Positions 9,601 to 21,400 of a stretch of 64,000 nt of DNA are shown in pieces (position 1 is the stretch's first letter; each line of letters opens with the position of its first letter). The position numbers were made by a program, and so were the translations under genes. The stretch is from Castor canadensis. Lineage: Eukaryota; Chordata; Mammalia; Rodentia; Castoridae. The DNA lies in contig NC_133401.1 in NCBI RefSeq assembly GCF_047511655.1, positions 47,573,570-47,637,569 on the forward strand, read 5' to 3'. The notes under the pieces are model-generated. The model saw only the letters and a program-made list of their open reading frames with translations, ran no database searches and was not told the DNA's origin.

Positions 9601-10259
9601 TCAATTAAGTGTTGCAGAGACAAGTCCCATGGTCTCACTGAATGTTTCATTGTCTGGTTTTGTTTGTTTTGCTTCCTGGTGGGATTGTTAAACTTTGTCC
9701 CTTACCCATGCTTTCCCATAAACTGGAAATTAGATCCACAGGATAGATTAAATTTAGGGTGAGCTCTTTTGGCAAGAAAATGTGGTAGGTGACACTGTCT
9801 AATCATACTTATCTTGGAGGTGCTGTGTTCCCTCAATGGGTTCCTTTGTGCAATTTTTGACTCCTTTGTACAATTTTTTGTCAACTTTTGTCTCGTGGTT
9901 TCATCTACTGATGATTACTCAGGTGGGGCTCTTACATTCTTGGGTAGACACCCCAGGGCTGAAACCAGGTTTTTTTTTCCTCATTGTTTCTGTCACCCTC
10001 TTTCCTCTCCTGAGCCTCCGCAGAGTGCAGTGTGGGGAAGAGGATATCAAACAGCTAAGGGCAGTGGGAATGGGTGCTCTGGGGCTGGGAGCTCCCATTT
10101 TGGAAGGTGGCTATCCAACTCATTCTAAACGCCCCACAGGCATTGCTGTTCAGTGTTCTCAGACATGGACAGAGTCACTGAAGGGCAGTGCCTAAGTACA
10201 GAATGCTATCTTATAGTATTTCCTAGAATAATGGTAATGGGTTCACCTCAATCTCATAC
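9601..10259. other. Unassigned intergenic sequence
   Basis: About 660 bp. Two overlapping frames of 100-120 codons occur at 9814-10195, but they lack recognisable domains and I do not call them genes. Confidence 0.5.
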
Positions 10260-10700
10260 TTTGTCTTCTATGCCTTGTATGACTAAACAGGAAATAGCCT
10301 CAAAGCAGGTTATGAGACAGGAGAAATTGCCAGTTAAGCCATAAAAAGAGTCCAAAACCAAGAAAAAAGGCCCCATGTGGAGATAAACACACACCTATTC
10401 CTGCCTTTCCTTTGTCTTCTTCTGCAAACAGACTTCCCGCTATAGATCCCCTGCTGCTCCTACATAAACAACCCGGGTCCCTAACCCCACTGGGAGCCCA
10501 ACTATTAGCAACTAGCATGTAACCTGTAACCTGATCCCCTGCATGGCCCTTTAAGAATCCAGTGGTTTCACTGCTGGGGGCCCAGAATTTTGAGTACTAG
10601 CTCATCTGGGACCACTGGCATAAAATAAAATAAAGTACAAATCCAAGTTCTCCTAGTTCTCTGAGTGTCGCTTTGTTTCTCGTCTGACAATATTTCCACA
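10260..10700 (+). mobile_element. Solo LTR-like repeat of an endogenous retrovirus
   Basis: The 3' part reads ataaaataaagtacaaatcc and then ttctctgagtgtcgctttg, the polyadenylation and R/U5 style of class I mammalian LTRs. Upstream is a C-rich promoter-like stretch with a cctacataaacaacccggg box. No gag, pol or env sequence is attached. Boundaries and family are uncertain. Confidence 0.5.
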
Positions 10701-12985
10701 ACATGACAAGAATATGATTCTGTGTAGAGCATGGGGCCATCTTCATCTGTGTTCAGAGACAGAGCCTCACACTTTCCAGTATATATTTGAAGGCTCTACA
10801 GTTTCTTTTTCAATGCATACTGGCTCTTTTTTTCCCATTTATTTTGTTACCTGAACAAAGGCTTATATTTCTGTTTTTGTGTTTAATTTCAGGAAATTCC
10901 AAACTATTGTATTTTTTGTGGTGGCAATTCTTCTTTGAAAAAAAAAATACAGCTTCTGCAGAGATTACTCAGGCTACAGGACAAATTTTACAGCTCATTA
11001 AAGAACAACCCTATTTGCTTATAGTACTTTTCATATGTGGGTCACTGCAACTGTTTCTGCAGGACACAACAAGATGTCAAGGAACCTGGCCAGCCCAGGC
11101 CACATTCTGAGGTGAAGAAGCAGGTCTTGGTCATGGGATTTTAGGCCCTATCTCCTTCCTCCTTTCCTTTCTTCCCTCACCAATTAATGTTTGTTAGCTG
11201 CATACATTTCGCTTGTGATTCTCTGCAGAGGACTGGGGGTTTTTTGTTTCATTTTCTCTTTCCATCTGCACTACAGACATCGAAGTACAGCAGTTTCCAA
11301 TGAAAGAATTATGCATAGAAATTCTCTCCTCCAGATTAGTGGGTGATCATTGCCTGGATAGGAGTGATACATAGGAGGTTTGTCATCAGAAGAAAAATAC
11401 TATCTTACAGGGAAGACTGTTGATCTGTTAGTAAAGAAAATGGAAAAGGGAAGATTTTGTCATTTTAGGTGGACCAAAGGTAAACACCTCTGCATCAAGG
11501 GTATCATCTCCTCTACCTTTCCTGTCCAGTGGCCCATTCTCTTTTCTTTACAAGAGTCTTAAATTTACAACTCACCAGGCCTGACCTCAGCCTCTAGTGA
11601 TGGTGGACAAGGCAATGGGGGTGGTTGGGTCAGAGAGGATGATTTTACTCTCAGGATCTTGGACTCCCCTCCCTAACCTCATGCCTGGAACTCTCCATTG
11701 AAGGTCTGACCTCCCAATGGACTGGATTCTTGCTCTCTGAGTCTTGGAAGGATCTATCTAGGTCCAAACAAATGCTAAAGGTTTACCTTTACCTCTTCAC
11801 TGGGCTGGGGAATCCCCCTTCTTCTCCCCTGAGTCATGGGAGAGTTTTGGTTGTTTTGGTTATGAGCATTTAGTTGTTGCCTCAGGAATAGCAGTCATCC
11901 CTTTATTTAAGACCTAAGGGACCATTCTACATTTGCAAGAGCCCAAGGGAGTCTAGGGTCAGGCAGTTGGCAGTGAGAGCCACTCCCTTGCCCTGGGTCT
12001 GTTCTGCAGAGTGGTAGGTGCTCTAGAGAAGTGATTCATCCCCATGTAGGGTCCCAGACCTGATCGCTTCCTCTTCCCAATCTGGACTCCTCTCTTTTGA
12101 TTATTTTTTGCCTTTGTTCCCATAAGAGGAAAAAGCAAAACAACAACAATCTCCTCCAAGGGAAGCTAGTCAATGGCTGATGAGGCCTCCCCAGGCATCC
12201 TGAGCTGAGCATCATCCTTGAGAGACAAGTCAGACTGAGTGGCTTCCCTGGGGATGACAATGGACCTTGGACCCATCTCATCTGCTGGAATCCAAATGGC
12301 ACCGAAGAGCTTGCTGGGCCTGAACTCAAAATTGCATGGAGCATAAGGTACCTCACACAGAGCCTGCAGCCTGGCAACTGAAGGTGTGAGGACCACTGGA
12401 GTCTTGCCTTACTGTGGCAAATGGATTTGTGGTGATGGCAAAGTTGAACTGTTTTTTTTCCTATTAATTGATAGTCTATATGAGCCTATCATGAAATGCC
12501 AAACTGTTTCCAGTGATCAGGTCTCCCTTTTTCTGTCCTGGTACCTGGAGGAGATTAAAAAAACCTTGGCATCTGTGAAGTATGACAGATGAAGTACAGA
12601 TGTGTAGTATATCACCTCTGTGTAGTATATCCTATTCTCTGTGGGCGCAGGACTAGAAAGCAACTTAGTACAAAATGAGGATGGCCTGGGATGAGGACCA
12701 CAGATGATGTCCCATGACTGAAATGGGTGGATGACTTCAGTGCTAGGATGCTTAGTTTTACTTTTAAAAGAGAACAACATTGATTTTGTAAGAAGTAAAA
12801 GTTCTACTCACCTCTACCGTTTTCTCACCATGGCTGAGAAGATGAGGGGCACGGAGGGCAGCGAGTGAAAGAATATCATGTGGAAGACAGAAAAGGTGCA
12901 TTTCATGTTGTTACAAAAGCCAGAAGCAAGGAGGAAAATGACCAAGGGAAAATTCACCCTAGTATACACAACTGTTTTGTATTAT
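10701..12985. other. Unassigned intergenic sequence
   Basis: About 2.3 kb. Short open frames (for example 10787-11110, 12036-12377) have no domain I recognise. I see no gene and no clear repeat. Confidence 0.5.
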
Positions 12986-12989
12986 GATA

Positions 12990-13480
12990 AAATATACATA
13001 TAAAACATACAGCTTGCCATTTTCATCAAGTGCACAATTCAGTAGCATTAATTACACTCCTGCTGTTGTACCATTATCCTCATCATCCCCCTCCAGATGG
13101 ATTTCAGCTTTCCAAACTGAAGCTCTGAGTACCTTAAATAATAATTCCCCAGCTCCCTACCCCCAGGCTCTGCTACTCACCGTTCTATTAATTTGTCTTT
13201 TCTTGGGTACCTCATATAAGCAGGATCACATAGGATACAGCCTTTCTGTCTGGTCTGCTCACTTAAGAACATCAAATATTATGGTATTTTTATGATCCAT
13301 TCATATGTTAGCACGTCAGGCCCTCAGATTATGTTGGGTTATAAACCATGTATGTTCATCTGTTCTTGCATCCGTGGACACTCAGTTGACTTCACTTTTT
13401 GGCAATTGTGGATAGTGCTGCAATGAGTATTGTGTACAAATAGCTTCTTCAGACCCTGCTTTTAATTATTTTCTTGTAGT
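12990..13480 (-). mobile_element. Ancient L1 fragment
   Basis: The plus strand shows diverged motifs of old L1s in reverse: gtgcacaattcagtagcatt, an imprecise form of the tcatataa-tggaatca module, and ttggcaattgtggatagtgctgcaatgag. It is a 5'-truncated fossil with no open frame. Confidence 0.75.
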
Positions 13481-13698
13481 GTTGAGAATGTTTTTTTAAT
13501 GAATTAAACTAGGTAGGAATCTTTCTAGTCTTGAAGACTGTAAGTCCCTCTTTCCTAGGCTAACCAAGTTCCTGAAAAAATGCCCAGTCTTAAAAGGCAC
13601 TGTAGGATCACATGGTAATCATATCTGAACATCACAGATACCTAGAAATGTGGTGAATCCCACATAAAACCAAGTAATTAAATTTGTAAAATTTAATT

Positions 13699-13914
13699 AT
13701 TTTTTGATGGAACTGAGGTTTGAACTCAGGGCTTTGCACTTGCAAAGCAGGCACTCTACTGCTTGAGCCACACCTCCAGTCCAATTTGCTCTGATTATTT
13801 TGGAGATGGGGGTCTGGAAAACTTTTTGCCTGGGCTGGCCTTAAACCACAATCGTCCTGAACACAGCTTCCCAAATAACCAGGACTACAGGAATGAGCCA
13901 CCAGCGCCTGGCCC
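13699..13914 (-). repeat. B1-ID composite SINE
   Basis: On the minus strand a B1-like left half (ggccaggcgctggtggctca) runs into an ID-like right half (ggactggaggtgtggctcaag ... gttcaaacctcag) and ends in an A-rich tail at its low-coordinate end. It is the dimeric SINE form typical of this genome. Confidence 0.9.
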
Positions 13915-14261
13915 GAGTGATTAAATTTAACATCACTGATGACAAGGCAAACTGACATCCTGTGTCTCCTGTGGGGTGCCTGGTGTTATCTACAGCATTC
14001 CTGCTAAACATACTTAGCTTAAATTTAATCACGAGAAAACAAATTCAAATTGAGAATCATTCTTCTAAACAACAAAAATGTCCAGGTAAATAAAGTCAGA
14101 AAAGCAAGGCAAAGTTAGAATCCATCCTAGGTTAGAGGAGACTAAAGAGGAATGAAAATTCCTAAATACATTGTGTGTTCTTCATTGAGTCCTGGATGAA
14201 ATACTCACTCCAAAGGATATTATTGGGACAACAGGAAAAGTTCAGATGTAGACTGTTAATT

Positions 14262-14300
14262 CTACCTCCCATGTAGCTAGGATTACAGGTGTGCATATGG
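14262..14300 (-). repeat. B1 fragment
   Basis: A short stretch reading tgtagctaggattacaggtg is the reverse complement of the B1 5' part. Confidence 0.5.
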
Positions 14301-14588
14301 TTGTTTATGATGAGCTGAAAATTTAAAATGAAACAGCTCAGGAAAGAAAGGCAGGTACTTGAATCCTGGTTAGGGCCTTCAGAAGATCCTGGGTCAGGGA
14401 CCTGTATTTTTTGTGAGACCCTCAAGAGATTCTGAAGTAACCCACAGAGCACTGGTCTGCAAACCAACAAGTGGGAACCATCAGCACAATCATGCCTCCT
14501 AAGGGACTTTTCCATTGCAAATTCCATTATTTCTTTGAAAGCAGCATTTCCAAGCAATAGAAAAAAAGATGGATTATTCAATATTTGG

Positions 14589-14685
14589 AAAGAGGTTTTG
14601 TTTTTTTTGGCAGCACTGGGGTTTGAACTCAGGACTTCATGCTTTCTAGGCAGTTGTTCAACCACTTGAGCCACACCCCCAGGTC
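14589..14685 (-). repeat. ID-type SINE with exact target duplication
   Basis: A minus-strand ID-like unit (the plus strand shows ggggtttgaactcaggac and cacttgagccacac) is flanked by a 16-bp direct repeat, attattcaatatttgg, at 14573-14588 and 14686-14701. The clean duplication points to L1-mediated insertion in the not too distant past. Confidence 0.92.
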
Positions 14686-14828
14686 ATTATTCAATATTTG
14701 GTAGGCTAACAATTGGAACAGAAAAGAAACTGGATGCCTTCTTTGTACCAAAAAAAGTTGCAGGTAGGTCTGACATTTAAATATGAAAAAATGCAACCAT
14801 GAGAGCACATGAAGAATATATGAAATAT

Positions 14829-14872
14829 GTTTTTGGTGCTGGAGATCAAACCCAGGGCCACATGTATACAAA
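14829..14872 (-). repeat. ID SINE 3' fragment
   Basis: The stretch ttggtgctggagatcaaaccc is the reverse complement of an ID 3' part. Confidence 0.55.
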
Positions 14873-14920
14873 GCCAAAGTAATTCTTTAAATTAAATCTT
14901 AGAATAAGAAAAGTCTTTCT

Positions 14921-15111
14921 GCCAGGCATTGGTGGCTCACACCTGTAATCCTAGCTACTTAGGAGGCAGAGATCAAGAGGATCACAGTTCAAAGCCAGCC
15001 CAGGCAAATAGTTCTCGAGACCCTGTCTCAAAAAACCCATCACAAAAAAGGGCTGGTGGAGTGGCTCAAGATGTAGGCCCTGAGTTCAAACCCCAATACT
15101 GAAAAAAAAAA
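14921..15111 (+). repeat. B1-ID composite SINE
   Basis: The left half reads gccaggcattggtggctcac and gtaatcctagctacttagg. The linker is aaaaaacccatcacaaaaaag. The right half starts gggctggtggagtggctcaag but is shortened (atgtaggccctgag), followed by a poly-A tail. The same shortened right half occurs at 55546-55741, so it marks a subfamily. Confidence 0.93.
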
Positions 15112-15559
15112 GGCTTTTGTAAGAAAGACATAAAGCCAGAAATATAGGGTGCCAATACATTTGTCTGTGGAAATTTTTTTTTTAGTTTCTTCATGATCAA
15201 AAAAGACAAAGACAAACTGCAAGTGGAAATGGATATTAAGAAAGCAGATGAGAAAGGTGAATTTACTCAATATCTAAATAAGTTTTGCAAATCAAAAAGA
15301 ATCAGTTACTAGAAACTAACAGGAAAATGGTAAAGGATATTTAAAACAGAGTTCACAGGAAAAAGACATGACAAAGCTTGCTCATTTTTATCCATGATAA
15401 AAACGAGTAAACATTAAAGTTAAACTGAGCTATTATTTTCTAGAACATTGGCAGTGCTCTGGATGGCAATGTTCCAAGAGCTGACAGCCCTGTTTCATAG
15501 AGGCTCTGGGGACAGGAGTTTTCATGAGCTGCTAGCTGGGCAGCCTCTCTGGAGACTGT

Positions 15560-15769
15560 TTCAGTAACATGAATCAACATGCCCAATGCACATCCATCTC
15601 TACCTGGAAATCTCACTTCTAGGAATTAGCTCAATATTTACATGTGTGCAAAGATGAAGCTAAAAGGAATAAACCAGCATTGTCTTGAGTTACAGTGTGG
15701 AGAAAACTACACAAATCCATTAGAAGAACCTTAAATAAATACTGGAGCATCTACATACTGCACAGCTTT
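15560..15769 (+). mobile_element. Ancient L1, left part (split by a later L1)
   Basis: It contains diverged L1 ORF2-end motifs such as tggaaatctcacttctaggaa and ccttaaataaatactggagc. The L1 copy inserted at 15785 interrupts it, and it resumes at 22714. Confidence 0.7.
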
Positions 15770-15784
15770 TAAAAATCAGATGGG
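15770..15784. repeat. Target-site duplication, left copy
   Basis: The 15-mer taaaaatcagatggg here recurs exactly at 22699-22713 after the poly-A tail, which fixes both ends of the L1 between them. Confidence 0.92.
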
Positions 15785-15846
15785 GGAATGTGCCAGAACC
15801 TCCTGCTGCAAACCTTGACATCTGCATACAAGAGATAGAAGGCGTC

Positions 15847-16003
15847 TTCCATTCACTTGAATGGGCTTCTTTTGCCAAAGATGGTATTCCTCAAACTTTA
15901 AAACCCTGAAAGGAGATACACTGCTTTTCCTTTCACTTGAACGGGGCTATTTTGCACACAGATAATGTTCTTCACACTTTAAAAGCCTGAGAGATAGGCA
16001 GTA
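15847..16003 (+). repeat. Two tandem L1 5' UTR monomers (77-80 bp)
   Basis: The block from ttccattcacttgaatggg (15847) repeats as ttcctttcacttgaacggg (15927), and a partial third begins at 16004 (ttccttttaaaactgaac). Shared inner words are cttttttgc-like, attcctcaaactttaaaa / ttcttcacactttaaaag, and gagata before the next unit. Spacings are 80 and 77 bp. A partial unit (gagatagaaggcgtcttcc) precedes them. Mouse L1s use tandem monomers as promoters. That role here is inferred. Confidence 0.8.
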
Positions 16004-16021
16004 TTCCTTTTAAAACTGAAC

Positions 16022-16474
16022 TCAAGGAGATTCCAAGATGGTGGCTAGAGGGAGGAAGCAGAAAGCAAGCCTCCTATAGTGAAATCTTGGAGACACACTA
16101 GAGACACACTTTGGAGGCATAATCACTGAGAAAAGGCATAACTTTGACCCCTCCACACCTCCATCCCTCGCAGAGAATCTCCACTTCACGTTAAATGGAG
16201 AAACAAGGAGGGCTCCCTGGCCGCCAGTTGCTGGCACACAGACGGCTTGGGAAGACGCGGACCAGGTCTGACAATGCGGGTGCAGTGTCACCTTTCCCAG
16301 TGCTTGGAAAGGGGAAAGCCTGTACCAGAGGCTCCCACACAGGAGAACTCTGAACAAACAAAGCCTATGGGACCAGTTGAGTGCTAAGCTCACCCCAGAG
16401 ATCTGCATAAATAATGCCTCCAGCAACAGCAGGTTGACAGCAGCAGGCAGGCAAGCCACAGTTGCAGATACCAT
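16022..16474 (-). other. Antisense ORF in the L1 copy B 5' UTR (ORF0-like position)
   Basis: A 150-codon frame antisense to the L1 matches the 260-codon antisense frame of copy A (2500-3282). Shared words include MQISGVSLAL, HRLCL, RLSPFQALGKVTL, SPFNVKWRF and FHYRR. Copy B lacks about 107 codons between GKVTL and TWSASS but stays in frame. It is also open about 22 codons upstream of the shared ATG, where copy A has a TAG. No domain is recognised. Confidence 0.4.
16035..16045 (+). promoter_or_regulatory. Decayed YY1-like site
   Basis: AAGATGGTGGC aligns with the AAGATGGCGGC site of copy A. The C-to-T change fits CpG decay. Confidence 0.5.
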
Positions 16475-17187
16475 TCTCAGAACTGTCTCCAGACTCTTTT
16501 TTTTCTTTTTCTCCCTACCTTTGATGAGAGAACAACCAAATTACACCTGCAAGTGGAAAAACTTACTGAAACTGTATTGCATTTGAACTGGGGACACTAG
16601 GTAGGGTTTTTTTTTGTTTTGTTTTGTGTGTGTGTGTGTAGTTTTGTTCTACTTTATGTGTCCCCTTCGATGAGACAACTACAGAACAACATCTGAGGCA
16701 CCATCTCCAACATTGGAGACTGAGACGGACACCCAAATTATTAAGATGGAAACTTCATTGCATTTGAACTTGGAGGGTTTTTTTTTTTTAATTTTCTATT
16801 TTCCATTTTATTTTAATTCATTTTTAATATATAGATATTTCTTTCATTTACTTATTTTTTATTTTTATTCCTATCTTAATTTTTTTTTTATTTTTGATTT
16901 TCAATCCTATCTCTGTCCCTCTAATGTCTGTTCAGCTTACTGTCAATTAGTACACTAACGGTCCTTGTTTATACCTTTGAAACTTTCTTGTCTGAAACCT
17001 TGTTCTGCTTTCTCCCTCTTGTCTGTGTATTTGTTTTCCCCTTTTCTTTAACTTCTTGCTTTCCATCTCAGCTCACCCTTCCATTCTAAATATTACTATT
17101 CCATTCTAAATATTACCATTGTTATTATTACAAGCTAGAAAATACTTAATTGCACATAGTACAGAGACAGTAACAACACCAAAAACA

Positions 17188-18379
17188 ATGACAGGAAGAC
17201 AGAAAAAACAGGGAAACCAGTTTCCCCACAGCAAAAAATTAGTACAGGAACCAGAGGGGGATAAAGAAAACAGAAACTCAGATCCAGTTTCCAACAAAAT
17301 GAAGATAAACTATGCCAAAGGACCCAATGAAGCCCACAAGAATAATTTAAAAGAAGACATACTACAGGTATTCAATGAGAATTTTATAGAGATGATACTG
17401 GATAGGGTCAACCAAAATATACAGGAGACAGGCAAGACAACAAAAATAGAGAATTTGAAAAACCAAAAGAAGAAATAAAGGAAACCACAGAAGCACTGTA
17501 TAAACACCAAAGTGAAAGAGAGAACACGATGAATAAATGGATAAATGAACTTAGGACAAAAATAGAGAACATTAAAGAGGAAAACAGCCAGGATATGGAA
17601 AACCTCAGAAAAAAGAATGAAACAGAACTGCAAAACAAAATGGAAGGCCAATCCAGCAGAATAGAACAAACAGAAGACAGAATCTCAGAACTTGAAGATG
17701 AAATGGTAATCAAAGGAAAAACTGAAGAACTATTAATTAAACAACTCAAGACTGGTGAAAGAAAAAGGAAGAACTCACTGACTCCATCAAAAGGCCAAAC
17801 TTGAGAATCATGGGCATCGAAGAAGGAGAAGAGGTGCAAGTGAAGGGAATGTGTAATCTATTCAACAAAATTATAATGGAAAATTTCCCAAATCTAGAGA
17901 AAGATATTCCCATACAGATGCAAGAGGCCTCCAGGACACCAAACAGACCAGATAATAACAGAACTACTCCACGAATAATCATCATTAAAACAACAAGTTC
18001 AGAAACTAAGGAAAGAATATTGAAGGCTGTAAGAGAGAAAAAACAAGTAACATACAAAGGTAAACCCATCAAAATCACAGCAGACTTCTCAACAGAAACA
18101 TTAAAAGCAAGAAGAGTGTGGGGTGAGATCTTCCGGGCACTGAATGAAAATAACTTCAATCCCAGGATACTCTACCCAGCAAAACTATCATTCAAAATAG
18201 ATGTAGCAATAAAAGTCTTCCATGATAAGCAGAAACTAAAACAATATGTGACCACAAAGCCACCACTACAAAAGATTCTTCAAGGGATTCTGCACACAGA
18301 AAGTGAAACCCAACTTAACCATGAAAAGACAGACAGCACCAAACCACAGGAAAAGAAAAAGCAAAACAGTAGAGAGTAA
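17188..18379 (+). pseudogene. L1 ORF1 remnant, frameshifted
   Basis: It starts with ATG at 17188 (MTGRQKKQGNQ) and ends with TAA after QNSRE at 18379. Compared with the open copy at 537-1739, about 11 bases are lost near 17430-17445 (between CAGGAGACA and AATAGAGAATT), which breaks the coiled coil. A one-base loss near 17760-17775 shifts the frame again just before the RRM. The RRM and C-terminal part (TPRIIIIK, KARRVW, YPAKLSF) are otherwise well kept. No full ORF1p can be made from it. Confidence 0.93.
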
Positions 18380-18429
18380 CCTCAACTTACGTACACACAA
18401 TCAAACCTTCAAACAACTAAGACAACTAA

Positions 18430-21400
18430 ATGACAGGAATCACCACATACCTATCAGTACTAATGCTTAATGTTAACGGACTTAATTCACCCATCAAAAG
18501 GCACTGCCTGATGAAATGGATTAAAAAGAAAGATCCAACAATTTGTTGCTTATAGGAGACCCAGCTCACCGACAGAAATAAGCATAGGCTTAGGATGAAA
18601 GGCTGGAAGAAGATTTACCAAGCCAATGGCCCCCGAAAACAGGCAGGAGTAGCAATACTTATCTCTGACAAAGTAGACTTCAAACCTACATTGATCAAAC
18701 GAGATAAAGAAGGACATTCCATACTAATAAAAGGGGAAATAGACCAAAAGGAAATAATAATCATCAATCTGTATGCACCCAATGTCAACACACCCAATTT
18801 CATCAAATATACCATGAAAGACCTAAAAGCATATATAAATGCCAACACAGTGGTTGTGGGAGACTTTAACACCCCATTATCATCAATAGATAGGTCATCC
18901 AAACAAAAAATCAATAAAGAAATCCAAGATCTAAAATATGCAATAGATCAAATGGACCTACTTGATGTCTACAGAACATTTCATCCAACCTCTACACAAT
19001 ATATATTCTTCTCAGCAGCCCATGGAACCTTCTCCAAAATAGATCATATCCTAGGGCACAAAGCAAGTCTCAGAAAATATAAGAAAATAGAAATTATACT
19101 GTGCATACTATCTGATCACAATGCAGTAAAAGTAGAACTCAACAACAAAAATAAAGACAAAAAACATGCAAACAGATGGAAACTAAATAACTCATTACTT
19201 AATGAAGAATGGATCATCAATGAAATAAAAGAGGAAATTAAAAAGTTCCTGGAAGTCAATGAAAATGAAAACACAACCTACCGGAACCTATGGGACATAA
19301 CTAAGGCAGTCCTGAGAGGAAAGTTTATAGCCATGAGTGCATATATTAAAAAGATTAAAAGATCCCGAATCAATGACCTAATGATACATCTCAAACTCCT
19401 AGAAAAACAAGAACAAGCAAATCCCAAAACAAATAGAAGGAGAGAAATAATAAAAATAAGAGCTGAAATCAATGAAATAGAAACCAAAAAAACCATACAA
19501 AGAATTAACAAAACAAAAAGTTGGTTCTTTGAAAAAATAAACAAGATCAATAGACCCCTGGCAAACGTGACTAAAATGAGAGAAAAAAACCCAAATTAGT
19601 AGAATCAGGAATGCAAAAGGGGAGATAACAAACAGCATGGAAGTCCAGGAAATCATCAGAGACTACTTTGAGAACCTATATTCAAATAAATTTGAAAATC
19701 TTAAAGAAATGGACAGATTTCTAGATACATATGACCATCCAAAACTGAACCAAGAGGAAATTAATCACCTGAATAGATCTATAACACAAAATGAAATTTA
19801 AGCAGCAATCAAGAGTCTCCCCAAAAAGAAAAGTCCAGGACCTGATGGATTCTCTGCTGAATTCTATCAGACCTTTAAAGAAGAACTGATACCAACCCTC
19901 CTTAAACTGTTCCATGAAATAGAAAGGGAAGGAAAACTGCCAAACACATTTTATGAAGCCAGTATTACACTTATCCCAAAACCAGGCAAAGACACCTCCA
20001 AAAAGGAGAACTATAGGCCAATCTCCTTAATGAACACTGACGCAAAAATCCTCAACAAAATAATGGCAAACCGAATTCAACAACACATCAAAAAGATTAT
20101 TCACCACGACTAAGTAGGCTTCATCACAGGGATGCAGGGGTGGTTCAACATACGAAAATCAATAAATGTAATAAACCACATTAACAGAAGCAAAGACAAA
20201 AACCACTTGATCATCTCAATAGATGCAGAAAAAGCCTTTGATAAGATCCAACATCATTTCATGATAAAAGCTCTAAGAAAACTAGGAATAGAAGGAAAGT
20301 ATCTCAACATTATAAAAGCTATATATGACAAACCTACAGCCAACATTATACTTAATGGAGAAAAACTGAAACCATTCCCTCTGAAATCAGGAACCAGAAA
20401 TGATGCCCACTATCTCCACTCCTATTCAACATAGTACTGGAATTCCTAGCCAGAGCAATTAGGCAAGAAGAAGGAATAAAAGGAATACAAATAGGTAAAG
20501 AAACTGTTAAAATATCCCTATTTGCAGACGACATGATCCTATACCTTAAAAACCGAAAAAACTCTACTCAGAAGCTTCTAGACATCATCAATAGCTATAG
20601 CAAGGTAGCAGGATATAAAATCAACATAGAAAAATCATTAGCATTTCTATACACTAACAATGAGCAAATGGAAAAAGAATGTATGAAAACAATTCCATTT
20701 ACAATAGCCTCAAACAAAATCAAATACCTAGGTGTAAACCTAACAAAAGATGTGAATGACCTCTACAAGGAAAACTATACACTTCTGAAGAAAGAGATTG
20801 AGGAAGACTATAGAAAGTGGAGAGATCTCCCATGCTCATGGATTGGTAGAATCAACATAGTAAAAATGTTGATACTCCCAAAAGTAATCTACATGTTTAA
20901 TGCAATTCCCATCAAAATTCCAATGACATTCATTAAAGACATCGAAAAATCTACCGTGAAATTTATATGGAAACACAGGAAGCCACGAATAGCCAAGGCA
21001 ATACTCAGTCAAAAGAACAATGCAGGAGGTATCACGATACCTGACTTCAAACTATATTACAAAGCAATAACAATAAAAACAGCATGATACTGGCACAAAA
21101 ACAGACATGAAGACCAGTGGAACAGAATAGAGGATCCAGATATGAAGCCACACAACTATAAGCAACTTATCTTTGACAAAGGAGCTAAAAATATACGATG
21201 GAGAAATAGCAGCCTCTTCAACAAAAACTGCTGGGAAAACTGGTTAGCAGTCTGCAAAAAACTGAAACTAGATCCATGTATATCACCCTATACCAAGATT
21301 AACTCAAAATGGATCAAGGATCTTAATATCAGACCCCAAACTCTAAAGTTGATACAGGAAAGAGTAGGAAATACTCTGGAGTTAGTAGGTATAGGTAAGA

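Noticed and set aside
12820..12960. Possible pseudogene around an ATG in accatggctgagaag
   Set aside because: A Kozak-like ATG is followed by a stop after a few codons, and no known protein matches.
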